64,000 nucleotides of DNA, from positions 14,792,991-14,856,990 of the forward strand of contig CM067521.1 of assembly GCA_034509495.1 (NCBI GenBank), in the 5' to 3' direction. The notes beneath the pieces were generated by a model that was given only the letters and a program-made list of their open reading frames with translations, had not been told where the DNA came from and did not search any database. Source of the stretch: Acestrorhynchus altus (lineage: Eukaryota > Chordata > Actinopteri > Characiformes > Acestrorhynchidae). Shown in pieces: positions 23,934-38,900 of this stretch. Position numbers and translations under genes: made by a program. The first letter of the stretch is position 1. Each line of letters starts with the position of its first letter.

Positions 23934-26900
23934 CTCAACTACAGAATACAGAACAGAATGTCATTATGCCGTCCCTGCTATAAATAGGCTTTTAGTAAGT
24001 GTTACCTATCTCAGAAGGTTCTCAGAAGAAACGTGTTATTGTGACATATCTGATCACAATAAACAAAAAACAATGTCGTATTATGCAGTGCAGTAATGAC
24101 ATCTTAACTGTTCATTGGTCATCAGCATAATTATTCTCTCATGCACTTGGTCAGTAACTGAGATGAAATATGTTTCATTTTGTGTGCATTTGAAGCAAAT
24201 AAATTCAACACAATTTATTTTCCGTGTTGGGGCTTGATCTAGTCCTGCTGGTGGTGGAGTTCCTGCTGAACTAAAGGTCTACCTTATAAAGCACAAACAC
24301 TACAGGAGCTCTGATTTGGTACAGAGCAATTTTGTTCAAGCTCTGCATGGGTAACTAACAGTCACAATTAAATAAGGACTCACAGTCAGAGGTGGAAGGC
24401 GATGAAAGCATAAGGGCGATAACACTGTCTTATTAGCTAAAACGGACAGGTTTGCTACTGTGACAATGATCACAGTGCCACTGTTAAATACAATATAACA
24501 CAGTGGAGACTTTTATACACTGTTAGAAATGAAAACCTTCACAGTTCCACTCGTATTACTTCTTCTGGCTCATGTCTCATTCTACCAAACAACTATTAAT
24601 AATTGCCTCTATGTAGATATTAAGATACTAAGCGATATTGTGCAGGTATAATCTGCTTCTGATAGATTTGTAAAATAAAATAAGAACATTCTGGTAATAA
24701 TCAGTTATAGCTGATGTTTATGATTTTATTTTTTGTGTTACAAGACATTGCACATCCTGCAATGAGACTATTGCACATGCACACACTGCGAAACCGATAC
24801 GTCATACCCCAAATGCTTACCCATGTGCACGCAATCATGTGCATGGTCAAATGTGCATGTGCATGGTCTTGCATACATACGTTTCGAGTTAAAAGAGCAC
24901 ACATGTTGAAGACCATTAAACAATGTTGAATAAAAGTCATCTTAATCTCTCTCACTCTCTCTCACTCTCTCTCACTCTCTCTCACTCTCTCTCACTCTCT
25001 CTCACTCTCTCTGGAAAACACTAGCGGCATAGGGCTGGGTGATAGATCAATATTTATATCCATATCCGGATATAAACAGAGTGGGATATCAGCTGAGTCA
25101 ATATTGTTTTTTTATTTGCAGTGTTAAAGTTTTTAAATAAGTTTCAGTCGTTCCCTCACTCTGCTCCTCCAGTGGCTGTCAGTATCCCATAACCTTTGTG
25201 GTTTGTCCACATGTTTTTGGAATACTGCAGTCAACTCTTTGGAGTGAGCAGAGGGGTGTGCCTGGGAGTTCTGGTACAGAGGCCTTAAACCCCCAGTGTC
25301 TCCCTCATTGTCTGGACCAAAACCTAAGTACAAGTACTGTCGCAGTTCCTCAACTGTCAGCCGGGAATTTTTCCAAACAGCACCCTCTTTCTGAGTATCT
25401 CAGTCCTTTTAAATCTGCTTAATTGCTGCTCATCTGATTGAAAACACCTGTTTGAAATCTCTGCTCTTGAGACTGGTAATCTTTAAGGGGTTGAATAATT
25501 TTGTCAATGAGGAACTCACAAAAAAGACACTTGGTATATTAGAACAAATATTGTTGCAATTTAAGTTGCATTTGTCTATTATATGAGTCATTATTTGATC
25601 AGATTGTGAACAAGATAAAAAATGTCAAACTTGCAAAAACACTTTACTGCACTGGGGGTTGAATAATTCTGAACACAATTGTCTATTGTATCATACATAT
25701 CAAATATTGCCATTCAGTTAAAATATATTGGGATATATTGGGATTTTATCCATATTGCCCCGCCCTATTGAAACATGCCAGTGTTTAGTCTTTTGTAAGA
25801 ATCTCCACATTGATTGGCTATTTATCTTGAAGGGCGGGTCTTCGTTCAGCCGACTGGCTGTTTTCTTGCAGATCGATTGGCTTTTTTTCTTGAAGGCCGG
25901 GACTTCATTTAGTTGACTGTCTCTTTCTTGAAGGCTCAGATTTTTCTCCATCAATTGGCTCTTTTTCTTAAAGGACTGGACTTTGGCCATAAACACATAC
26001 TATATTGAGCTTTAGAACAAAAACACATTGGGCTGATTGATAAGTTGAACATCATATCTGATTAAGGATTAAGTAACTATGTTGAATCTCTCTCTCACTC
26101 TCTCAGTGTGCAGGCTGGTATAGATATGCATTGGTCACAAGAGGTTGTTAACACAACAGATGAAGTGCAAACTGATTGGACCATCTTGGGTGTGGATTTT
26201 TACTACTGTTCCATTGGCAGGACCCTAAGAGATGGCACTGCAGATGGCTTAATTTGATTGAAGCCTATCCCCACAGTAAGGCACTTCATGTTGTATGGTA
26301 CTTCTGGGCACAAAATGTCACAGAGGCTGTCAGACGCTGTCCGTGGTCCTGAAGTGCAGACAGCTAGTGTTAGATAACTGCTCGTGACTCTCCGAGCTGC
26401 ACGCTAGAGTGGACCGGCAAGTATTGCAAATGCTTTCTCTCTCTCACGCTCAGTGTGGTGAGATCTGTACCCAAGCTCTTCCCAGAACTACCGAATGTAA
26501 TTAGTCTGCCTGACAGGACTCTTTACTATTGAACCTGGAGGCCAGGCATGCTATTGTATGCTGTTACAGCCCATTGAAATGCAAATATGATGCCTTTAAT
26601 TTCCCTGGAAGCAGATTTGGTGGCATTTTTTGCTGTTTTGGTCTTTGTTTCAGTCTGAAATGGGCCTCATTTATGTGTTTGTGTAGAAGGGGGTGCAAAG
26701 AGTTGGAAAAGCAGACAATGCAGAAGCTAGCCTGCCAGATAAACAGTTTGGGTAGAACTAGGGATTAATGTATAGTAATGGTTTGTTATTTATGCAAGTT
26801 TTCATCAAAATATATGAAGTGATGACTCATTTTCATAGCTCACCAACATCCCAGCTCACTCCAAGTTGTTATTTTAATATTAATATTTATAATATAATTT

Positions 26901-29900
26901 ATTACAGTATATTTTTATATTTTAGTTATTATATTTAATATTGCACTTAAATTAGATTAATACTGTTTATAGCAACGGTAGCTAATTATCAGGTACTAAC
27001 ACTATATGTCAGTAATGTTCTTGGCCCCGAATGCAAACAAATCCTCACAGCAATGCTTCAGATAAATTCTTGTTAATACAATTGCTTTAAGAGGAAAAAA
27101 TTAAGGAACAGATGTCGTAATACTTTTGTCCATTTACAGTATTTTGCAAATACCCAAATAATGTAAATAATGTAATGTAATGTAATTTGTTTAATACCAT
27201 GTGCAGGTTAACATGTGATGTAGAAACAAGCTGCAAGTTCATAAATGATAATTACACAGAGGAAAACGCTAACATCAAAACATGAAACACCTTCACAGCT
27301 AAATACATACATTTCTTACTTTTATTTATTTTCCAAACTTTTAGTCTAAAACCAATAGAACATAGAACACTCAAGGTTGTGATCGGAGATGGACTGGCCT
27401 TTGGGAGGATTGGGAAAAGTCGTGGTGGGCCACTATGGCTGTGGGCCACTAAGACAGTGAAGGCACAGCGGGGACCCCTGTCCCTCCAGTTGACCGAATG
27501 AAAACCATGAACACCACCCTGTTGGTCTACTTAATTTTTCTGAATTCATTTCAAATTAGAATTCTCTGATTCATTGATGGTTCAGGCTTGAAAAGATTAA
27601 GTATGATACTGGTATTGGGTGTCTTTTTAATGAAACTCTGTGTAAACCCTTAAACATCTCAATATTGTACTTGTGTCTCCTATATTGTACTGTTGCACTC
27701 CTGCAAAGCAGTGTTGCCTTTTCTACACCCACAATTAATCATCCTGCAGTGATTCCCTGTAGTTGCTGGGCCAGCTTGCCTCAAAGGCAAGTGAAAAGTG
27801 AGATTTTTCCCTCTATTGATCCCAATGGTGCTGCTGCTTATCTTGCATGGGAGCACTGCAGGCTGAAAAACTGTAATGGCATAATTCAATCCTAACACCA
27901 GGGATGTCTGGGCACAGAGATGGCACCGCAATTAATCTTCCATAAGAGACACAGACAATGTCACCCCTTTAGAAAATAAAGAAACAATAAGAGGGGCTGC
28001 CTCTGTACAGCACCACTGTGGACATGGGCAGAGCAGGTCTTCATGACTCAACTACGGTAGGCACTGCTTTACACGCACTGGTTAACAGACAGGCTTCTCT
28101 TTCTGTTCTCACTCCAGACTGTACAGCGAAGAGGTGTCAGAGTTAGTTACAGTGTTATTTCTTACCTGGCTGTACTCTGTGGCTGAAACGTTATGGGAAG
28201 TCGTAAGTCCTGCCGACACTTTCATGATTATAGAAAAATGAAAGCTGAGTTCCTACCGTTTAAAATACAGCATGACCAGCAGCAGGAAGACCCAAGAAAT
28301 TCATCTTCCCTCCACTTTCCAGCAGCAGCTCTTTAACTCTTTAAAGGTTTGGGGTTATTTCTGCACTATGCCATAAAATAACTTCTGCCTACCTTTCATA
28401 AATACAGTTTATAATCTCCAAGCTCCCAGTTCCTACCTACTGCAACCAACTCTGAAAGTTTGGGAGCATTTTATGGGTAAATCATAAACCAGCCAGGAGA
28501 CAATGTTATGTTCAGCAGTGTTAGTGTTCAGCAATCCAGGAAGGTCAGCCTCTAATGTTACAGTTTACATCATAATGTTATTAGAAAGTACACAATAATA
28601 TTTCCAGACAAACCCTAAAATTAAAGTGTTTAACAAAACAGTCCTGGAACCTTTAAAGAGCAACACCAGTGAAATAAAAAAAATGTGAGTCTTTCAGGTG
28701 TGAAACCCTGATATCCAACTGATATGTAATATTAATGCATGTGACATATTTTCCACACTGACCATTTGGAGCATGTATTTAAACATGGAATAGAATGTTT
28801 TAAAGTAACTTCTGTTACTTTTAGAAATATGTCTATCAAATGTGAAAAGCCCATACTGAGAATTAATGAATAAACATTACTCAAACGTTTTGTGTGCAAA
28901 ATCACTACTTAAATTGGTTCTGGAGGAAGCTCTACCTCTGAGACAGAACGAAAGCAACTGGTTTGCACAATAACCTTTTAAAATAAGCTTAGAAGAGCTT
29001 TCTGCTCTTCAGAGCAGTATATGTGGATGCAATTCAGTTTGCGATTTTGTTGTTTTTAAAAAAAAATATTTTCGTATGGTGGCTAGTGAGTTCATTTCCA
29101 GACAGCAGAGCCGTCCCCACAACAACAAGTGATTTTACACGAGCCAGATTAACCCTGTAAGAAACAAAACTTCAGAAAATGTTCTACTAATAGTAATTAT
29201 GAGGACATTTCTGGTTACATGCTTACACACGCTTAGGAATACATAGTAACTCATGTAAACACTACCAGTTCAGTACAGCAGTACTCAGTACATACTCGGA
29301 ATGGGACAGGTAATGATGTAGTACTAAAATATTCTGGTATAGTCTCTTATTGGAAGCGAGTTTTGCTTCTTGTTTATGGATGAAGAAGACTTAACCAAAA
29401 CTCTAACAGTAGGTTTAGGTTGTTCCCTGCCAGACCCAGCAGGGGTGTGTTTCATTTTTGGCCACAGTATACGACAGAAATATACCACAGAAAATGGTGA
29501 AATCTTGTTGCAAAAATAAGTGAACTCCAGTACAGAATGGAACAATTTCAGGGTTCTTCTGTTTGCTTGTTTCCAGAAGCAGAAGAGTTGCAGTAGTCCT
29601 AAACCCAGCTCTACTGGGTTTGCTTATAACAACAACAACTACATCAGTGGCTATGGCCGAAATGGATCCCTTTTCCCTCATTAGTAGTGCGATATATAGG
29701 GGTAGAGATTTTAGTTTACTACGTTGTGGTAGAAACACTGAAAAATGTGGACACTTCCTCACCAGCAATCTGTGACAGCACCAGTCGCATAAACATAAGT
29801 GGTTTAAGGCCAGTACACACACAGACACACACCCAATCTGAATTCTAAATGAAAGTTACTACAGTTTTGTGTTGTTCATGGAATAATTCTTGATGTTGTT

Positions 29901-32900
29901 TACAAAGATGAGCCTCCCATTAATGAACTAATGTTATGGGAAAACATCTTAGTGGTTATATGAGGAAGCATTGTCAGCAACATTCCTTCCACTGTGCTGC
30001 TTAGTAGTGAGACTCACTGGTCCATATTCAGCTCATGTAGTGAGCTACAATGTTTACTATGAATTACCAGTGAATTAGGACAGATTAGAGTGGACTCAAT
30101 TACATTCAAATTTTACTTTACGATTTGGAAGGAAAAAGGATGGCATCCTCATTAGTGCCCTAAAACACAAATAAGGATCCATTTCAGTCACAACCCATGA
30201 GTCTCTAGGCCTCAGGCAGATTTATGTTTCTATAAAATGCATGGTGCCTGAATGGGATCTACTTCCCATCTTCCTCTTATGTTCAACTGTAAGGAACAGC
30301 AATAATGTTAAGACAAATGGACCTGTTTCTTTCTTTATAAACATTATATTTCATCCAATTCTTACAGATCATGACCTATTTACAATAATTCATAAATAAA
30401 CAGCAACAAAAAAAATTAATCTAAATTAAAAATTTCCCTTTGAAGCCTCTAAGGTCACTACTACTACTCAAATTAACCAAGACAGTATGTGTAATATAAA
30501 CATGTCATATATTAACATACATAATACAAGCACAATATAGCAGTTGTTTTTTCCATTTTTGTTTATTTTAGTTATTAAGCCCAGATTTTAATTTTGCCAG
30601 TTTGACCTGCAATGTAAAAGGTTAAATTCAAAGCTTTACATTCAATACTACTGAAGTAACCTGTTAACCTGTAAGTTCTCTTTTAGCTATAGATTTATTT
30701 TCTGGTAAAGTGTGAGTTGCTACCAATATGAACTGGGTTTGAAACATTGCACAACAGTTTGTTTTATATTTTAAACAGAGAAATGACATTTTCAATTTTT
30801 CAAAGATATGGGTGTGAGGCAGTAGGGTACTTAGACCGGGGGGTCGAAGTGTACTTCCTGGGTAGTGTAGGGTGAGTAGCCAGACGCACCCACAAACGGA
30901 CCAGAGAGAGGAAAAATCTCCAGGTAGGCCACCACAAATATTTACACTGCGCTAATAAAAAAAAATAATAATAATACTAAACATTCTCACTACTTCAGTG
31001 GTAATGACCAATGACTGCAAAGTCACAAAAAGGTCTCTTCCAGTACATACAAACATTTGCAAAGTCTCTATTCACTCCCCCTTACTCTCACTCAGAGCAG
31101 GTATATATACTAGTAGCCCCTCCCCCTGGGTTCTACCAATATCAGCACAGGTGATGTACCTGAAACAATATAAGATAATTGTTGATACACAGTTAAATAC
31201 AATACATATCATCAGATGAGCACACTTTACTACACCGATTCATCAAGTCATTTTTAAACAAACAAACACTGTGAGTATTCAGACATTCATTGTTAGACCT
31301 TCTTCAAGTCCAACCTCCCCTCTCCTTATAGCAGAGGTGGATTGACCCAGGTGAGTAAAAGCTCAGAGCTCAGTCTCTTTACTCTTTTAGGCCTGGTTAG
31401 CTGTGGACAACACACGTGAGTACAGGTATGTGTGTGACTTATGTGAAGGTAATGTGTATGCAGAAGCTCACATCATTACAATGGGCCTTGTGAGCAAGAT
31501 TTGGTTTATAAGTCCTGGGCTACATTAAGTACACTACAAGCACGGTTTATTTTACATTTTTATTTTACACAATTCACTGATTCCTGTGTCCACTAACTTG
31601 CTGAGTTGTGATTTTTCAGCTTGCCTAGATCATTAATATCAAATTATTGCAAAAGCAATGCAGATCAAAGAACAGGAATAGCCTTATTTTGGTCTCAACT
31701 CTTGGTTTAAACCCTGTTTGTAGACTCAGTTTAACTACGTAACTGCCAATTAATATCAATTTCATATACCCTAGAATAGAGCTCCAAGGGATTCCATAGT
31801 ATATGCTGACCTAACAATAAACAATAAATCCTGAATTAGGATTAAAAACTGAATACAAAACATGTGTCCAAGAGGTGAAGTCATTTGTGAATAAATTCAT
31901 GCAATAATATATAACGACTTCAACCAAAGCTAAGTCACCCACAGCTTAGAACAAGCACATCTACCCTCGTACACCCTATAGAGTCTTAATGGACTCTTAA
32001 CTCTTAATGGCAAAATATACTAACCTAAATAATTAATAATAGTTTGTGCATTAGGATTAGTAACCGAGTACAAAACAAGGTCTCCAAACAAGGTCTCCAA
32101 ATAGGGTCTCCACAGCTACGCCAATCAGAACTTAGAGCAAGAAAGACTGTTAAAATTTTAATTAGCTAAAATCAGTTTATTGATCATATTGATCTTAGTT
32201 AGGAACATTATTTAGGAACATGCTTAAAGGAAGAACACAAGTACGAGTGAAACATTCCACTGCATTCTTCTGAAGCTATCCAACCTTTCAAAGCCAATCT
32301 TTATGAGATCACCATAAAGCCAGCACATATGCTGCCTATAAAACTGAGCAGTGATCATTAATACTCTGTTGATAATGTTAATTATCATTCTCATGTTTCC
32401 TCTCCGACTCCTTTCTTTAGGCCCTTCATTTCTCAGTAACTTTGTAAATTCATGTACCACTTCTAGAACTCAGGAAAAAGGTTTTTGGTGCTCATGTTCT
32501 GATATGCATGGAGCTCCCCAGCTCCCCTGCTTGGAGAACATTCAAATTAACAATCATTTCCCATTCCTGGGTGTAATTGAATTCTGGGCCGTTATGATGA
32601 TTGATATTACTTACTCAGCATTCTCTTCCACACTCACTTTAATGGATTTGTCTTTGCGGCACTAGCTTTATGGCCTGGAGCCTTGATGTATGGCCTTCAC
32701 CTAAAGGTTATTTCTCCAGCGCACACTTCATTAACTCAGGGTCCTTGGAAACCATCCTTTCAATGGATTCCCTCACTGCCCTGCCTCGTGTGAGAGTGGT
32801 CTGGAATGCACAGTCATGCTTGTTAACAAGGGCTCCAGTGGAACCGTTTCGTGGTTGGAGAGGCAGAGGAAAATGCATAAGGAACTTCGATGCAGTGTCT

Positions 32901-35900
32901 ACAGGACTTCCCTAATGGAAGGTTTATTACATTTTCACCATAGAGACACCACCAATGGGTAACAGATGTGGTAGAAGGATCTACAAAGTAGATAATGGTG
33001 AGTGGTGGAAGCTCTTAAGTATGCATACCATTAAGTTTTAACCAGTCAATAGTAAATACATTCACTGGCTGATTTACACAATGTCAATTTTTGTGGACAT
33101 CCCTCCTAATGAATGGATTCAGCTACATTAAGTTTCACAGATTGCTGACACAGACGTGTAAATGCACACACAAGCACACACAGCTTGCCTTGTCCATGTA
33201 CAATAAAATCTGCCAACAGAATAAGGCTCTGGAGCAGATACACATGATCCTACTGGTACCATGCCTAATGCAAGAGGGGTATAAAGACCCTATCACTGAG
33301 CTGTGGAGCCGTGCACCTGTGTTCTTTGGAATGATGGTGCTCCTTCCAAAATGTTCAGATTAGTTGGGAAGTAGATCACCCAACACCTTGACCTCACTAA
33401 TGCTCTTGTTGCTGAATGCAATCAAATACTAACAGGAATGCTTCAAAATCTAATAGAAAACCTTCTTTGAACAGCAGAGTCCAAAAATGAACGAGTAGGT
33501 TTCTCAAGGCTTTTGACCGTACAGCATATGTCAAAGACATCATGGCACATCATGTGTTCCTTTGGTTCTAGACATTTTAATGACAACTGCAGAGCTCCCA
33601 GAGCATTGAAATGCTCTACACAATCACACGTGTAAACTGGAATAAATGATGATGAAAGAAAATCAAATAAGTAAAATTAGGCTAAAATAACTGATTAATT
33701 GAATAATATGACATTTCTACATCATGCAAATGTTCTACATTAGCAGACTTCTTTTCTAAAGCCACTCATAACAGTGGATAATTAAAGTGTACATCCATCC
33801 CCACTATCAGTGGGTCTCCTGCCAACTCAGCATATTAGAAAAATGCACTTTAAGGGGTTGATAATGAGAGTGCAGAGACAGGGCTTATACGACTGTACGC
33901 TTATATGCTTCATATGTTGTCATGATGGCCAATGAGACCATTAACATTTGAAAGGCTGCCACCCATCACTACATAACAGAGTGGGAAACTGTTTTAACCA
34001 CATTTGGACACATCAGGAAAGGAAATCTTTACACCCTAAAAGTGCAAAATTGACTGTAATATAGGCCATCATCTCAATATTGGACTGATAATAATAATTA
34101 CATTTTAAAATGTATTTGGGAAAAGTAGAGAATATTGTGCATTCCTACGTAAAGCATGATACTGAACAGTGATGCATTTCTAAATGGGAATTTTATGGAA
34201 ACGTAAGAGAGTAAACCTTTGAACCTTGCACAAATCCCTTACCAAACTGATTGACTGTTTCAGGATAAGGTTATCAAGGCCAAGCAGAGCATGAGAGGAG
34301 AAGATAGAGTGGTTTGAAATGGCGGCAACACTTACATTCACTGCCCTCTCCAGGGGGCTGATAAAATGAGAGTCCCAAAGAGATCATGGCTGCGATTTCG
34401 AGGATGATAAGGGTCACATCTTGTAGAGCTTCCCACACTAACTGTAAGAAAGTTTTTGGCTTCTTTGGAGGTATAAGGTTTCGCCCGTAGACTGTTCTTC
34501 TCATTTCTAGGTCAGTCATATTTCCTGTCAGACCTGTTGCAAAAAGAAAAGGAAAGAGTTAAATGTATAAGAATTTGATATAATTTAATGTTCTTGAATG
34601 CTTCACTGTGGGAAAAAAAAACATCATAATGTCATTTGTACTGTACAGCCAATTTTAAACATTGTTGTTGTTCCTTCAAAAGAACATCCAGCAGAACCAA
34701 AACAGCTGTAAAATGGGTTCCAAAAAAAACTGTCAAATAATTGCCTTGACATATTATATTTACACCCACAACATTTACATAAAGCCATAGTCAAAGCTGG
34801 TGAAATGGAAACACCTGACTGCAACTTCAGGAGAATATGGAGTTGTTGACACTAGAGAGCAGTACAGCAACACCAGACTTATGGGAATACAGGTTACTAC
34901 GGGAACCAGAGCCCAATCAGGGCAGAGCTTGTTTTGTTCCAGGAGCTGCATGTAAAAGGAATATAAGCTTATCAGATGCCATCTTACACATTCCTTAGAC
35001 TAAACAAAAGCACATATTTACTGTTTATACATCACATAACTTAAATGATCAATAGATCCATTCTTTGGTACATTTGATGCATTTTTATTTGTCAGCAGAA
35101 CTCGCCACATGCTGTGTTATTTTATAGCAATGCCCGACCATAGAACAGCATGCTGCGAGATCAGCCCCAGAGCATCTGCTGTGGAATCACCAATATTTCT
35201 TCTAGCTGTTCCAAAAACAGCCCTTGTTCTGTATATCCTGGCTTCTCTTCCACACAGTGATGTTACTATTACTGTGTTCTGAGGTCAGCTGGCAAAGTTA
35301 ACTTTCTTTTTTTCCATGACTCAAAAACGTCAGTCATGAAGTCAGAACAATGTGCCACATACTGCAATATGCAGCTTCTTTTATAACAATGCCCAAACCT
35401 AGAACCACATGCTGTGAGATTTCCCCCAAGCGTCTGCTGCCGAATTGCTAATGTTCCTTTCAGCTGCTCCAAAAACAGTAGCAACATCCTGTGCCCACGT
35501 ATGAAAAATGAGCAATCCAGCTCTCTCCCTGTTTAAGATTGGGCCCTTGTGTCACCCACGGTCTCCAATTACCCTGCTGACTCACAGCACAGCTTGTGCT
35601 CCGCACTTACATAAAGTCCTCGGTGAGAGTAGGGCCCTGACCTAGTGCCCTTCCCTCCTCTGTAGCTGCTGTGCACCATGCAAATGATCCTGATGTTACT
35701 CCAGCTGAAGCAGTCCTGATAGCACCTCAAACCTGCACTGCTCGTTCCAAACCACAGTTTTGAGATACACTATATGGACAAAGTATTGGGACATCTGCTC
35801 ATTCATGGATTCTTCTTAAATCAACTGTATTAAAAAAAAGTTTTGCTGGGGTAACTGTCTCCACTGTCCAGGCAAGGCTTTCTACTAGATTCTGTTGGAT

Positions 35901-38900
35901 TACTGTGAAGATTTGATTGGATTCAGCAGCAAGAGTGAGTGATGTTGGATGATCACCACCTCAACTCTTCAACTTCAAAAGTATTGGATGGAGCACCATC
36001 ATGCAAGACTACACACTTCCACTACTCCACAGTTCAATGCTGAGGGGGCTTTATACCAATCTATTCCATGCCATCATTAGGGCAATGGTGCCAATCGGTT
36101 CATGCTTCATTCAAGGTACAAATGATGAGCCATGATGTCTCTGATAGATGTTTATGGGAAAATTAATTGAGATTCATTGTTGGACTAATTCTACTTTCCA
36201 AAGAAGCGTTTCTACAAGATTCTGAAGCATTTCTGTGAGGATTTGCATCTGCATTCAGCGGCAAGAGCATTAGTGAGGTCAAGGTGTTGGATAATCACCA
36301 CACCACCGCATCCCCAACTCCCCAAATCATTGCAAAAGGATTGGATGGAGCATCATCATGCCACAGAACAGTTCCATTCCTCCACAGCTCAATGCTGGGG
36401 GGCTTCATATCCCTCTAGCCCACACCTGGCATTAGGCCAATGGTGCCAATATTTTCAGTTTTCATTCATCTGCTCCAGAGAGTCCTATTCTATTGCCAAT
36501 ACTTCTCTACAGGGACTAGACAAGCTAATCATTTACAATTCTGTGTTCTAGCAATGAGTGCAGCTAAGCTGAATGCATTCATTAGAAAGGGTGTCTACAA
36601 ACATTTGGACACGTAATGTATGGTGTGTTATGTACAAAACAGCAATTGACATATGGTGGCAAATCCCCCACCCCCACCATCCACCACTATACCTGCCCCT
36701 CCTGCCATAAATAGGTTTATCAATATTACAACAACAGAATCAAAAGGTTACATTAGACTGCAAATGGCAGCCTGCAAACAACCTGGCCCTGAGGGATAAG
36801 CTACTAGAAGAAATAAAGGGGAAAAAACTGACATTAATGTGGTTTCAGTCAACTTCCACTGCTCCAGCTGCCCTGGCAACAGCTGAACAATAGTGGTCCT
36901 ACTGCAGGAGAAGCAAAGTGCATATCGTTTACCTCTAGAACAATAAAAAAATCTTGCAAGGTAGTTAATCAGTAACAGATCATAACTGCATCTTTGTGAA
37001 AATGACCTGCAGAGTAACATAGTGACACTGCTGAGTGTACTGAGTGTACTGTTACAACCATTTAAGTGGAACCCCTATCATGGGCAGTCTCAGCTTCAGT
37101 GACTGGTGATGCCATAGTCATCCGTCACCAGTAGTCCTAGACAGCATAATTGTCCAACAACATACAATGCATTTGGAAAGTCTGTAGACCCTTTCAATTT
37201 TTTTACATTTTACATGATAATGATAAAAAATAAAAAAGGAAAAATAAGAATTTACATTACATTTACATAAAAACTCAGACTCTACAAAAATTCTACAGCA
37301 CCGAAGATTCCCAAGAGCACAATGACCTCCATAACTTTTAAATGGACGAAGTCTGGAACAACCAGGACTCTTCCTAGGTCAAGAGCAAGTAACTGGGGGA
37401 GAACTGAATGATTTAATGATACTTTTGTTTAGGATATGAGACGAATTAAAGATTTAGTGGGATTTAGAGTTCTACATAATTTTAGTGGCTTGTTGACCAT
37501 AAATACAAAAGTTGTGTTCTCATAGTTTACAAGTCTAGAGGAAAATGGTAAATGCTGTGTCAGGTGTGTCAAATGAGAAACTTGCCTGTACACAAACATA
37601 GATTCTCTACTGTTCCACAAACTTAATTTAGGTACTATAGATTCTGGTGGCACATCAACCAGTAGAAACAAGGATGGATGGGCAGATGGGTGGGCACATA
37701 CAGAGTATCAAAATTCCAAAACGGGGCTCTGAGTGGTTAAATGGACTTCATTTATCTGAGAAGACATGTGCTTGTCTTCACCCTCCTAGTGTTGAGAGTA
37801 TTGTAGGTGAAAGTGACCAGAGTGCTGGGTAATTAGCACTTTCAAAATGGGGGTAAAATTGCTGTTAAACAAACAAAACAAGAAAAAAGGAAGGAAAATA
37901 CAAAATGAAGGAGCTAGACTAATCTGCGCAGTGGGTTTTCTCCCAGTTCTGTGTGAACTGACACAGATCATCTTTGCATTCAGGTTTGACAAGTTAGTGC
38001 ATCACAACGACTAACCTAAAGTCATAACATCATGGCATTTTAAAGACATATTGAAAATGATTTCAGTATCAAAGCTGGTTAGCTAATGTGATTACTGCAG
38101 CGCTAGGTTGGATACTGAAGTTGGATAACAAATTATGTTGACACTACCATGTGCCGATTAACGTCAAATCAATCAGCGCTAAATTTCGGTTCAAGTGTAA
38201 GTACAGCGTGGGCAGTGGTGAGCCAAAATCGAAACCAAGTTCTCCAAACATAATCTAGTGTTAACAAATGCTGACATTGAGAAGTTTGGAACTTATGTGT
38301 ACATTTTTGGTATTTTAGAGAAAGGAAAGTATTGAAAAGTACTTCAGGTACTGGTGTCGACTTCCAGGTCCTCGTAACATATAGATACAAGCTCTGCATG
38401 TGTACGCATCCTTGCATTGTTTAATGTGTAGGCACTCAAACTGCTCACTTCTGCAGGTTGTGGATAATATGGGTTCAATGCATGGAATAAGTAAAAGCAC
38501 CAATTTGCTCCAGTATATCAGGGCATCCATAAAGCTGTACTTAATTGGGATTTTATATATAGAGAGAAACGAGTACACCGAGAAAACCAGATGACACAGC
38601 AAAAATACATCAGGGCTACAACAGTGGCTAGAATGTAAATGAACCAGACGGCAGTGCTGCAGTGCAGAAAACAGAGCCGTTGAGGCCAAGATGTAAGAAG
38701 TTCCCTTAATGAACACCCAACCCTGCATTAAAAGAAGATATATTTTCAGCATGGTGGTTTCATTCATGTCACTTTACGCACAGGACGACATTTCTTTTTT
38801 TTTTTTTTTTTTGTAACTGGTTTTATTCAAGCCCAGATTTTCTAACATTAGCAAGCTACAATTAACCACATACTTGACGTTGTACTAGCTTGGTGTCACC

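Larger units (their letters stand above)
23286..34335 (-). other. atp2b2: Intron between TM1 exon and TM2 exon
   Basis: 11,050 bp. Repeats: Tc1 relic 23500-23790, GT run, CTCTCTCA run, non-autonomous DNA repeat 25030-25720, irregular tandem 25790-25985, solo LTR 30813-31480 and MITE A 33070-33490. Stretches 26300-26760, 27660-28400 and 28500-30780 show no known repeat and look unique. Confidence 0.85.

Noticed and set aside
23857..24096. Plus-strand frame beginning with a Cys-Val repeat
   Set aside because: Translation of the GT microsatellite, as with the similar frame at 53223-53540.
29415..29828. 137-residue minus-strand frame as a gene
   Set aside because: No recognisable domain, no splice or conservation evidence, and composition like the surrounding intron.
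34274..34519. ATG at 34519 as an alternative PMCA start
   Set aside because: The frame is open upstream to a good acceptor (CAACAG at 34534) and joins in phase with the first coding exon; the Met is internal (Met72).
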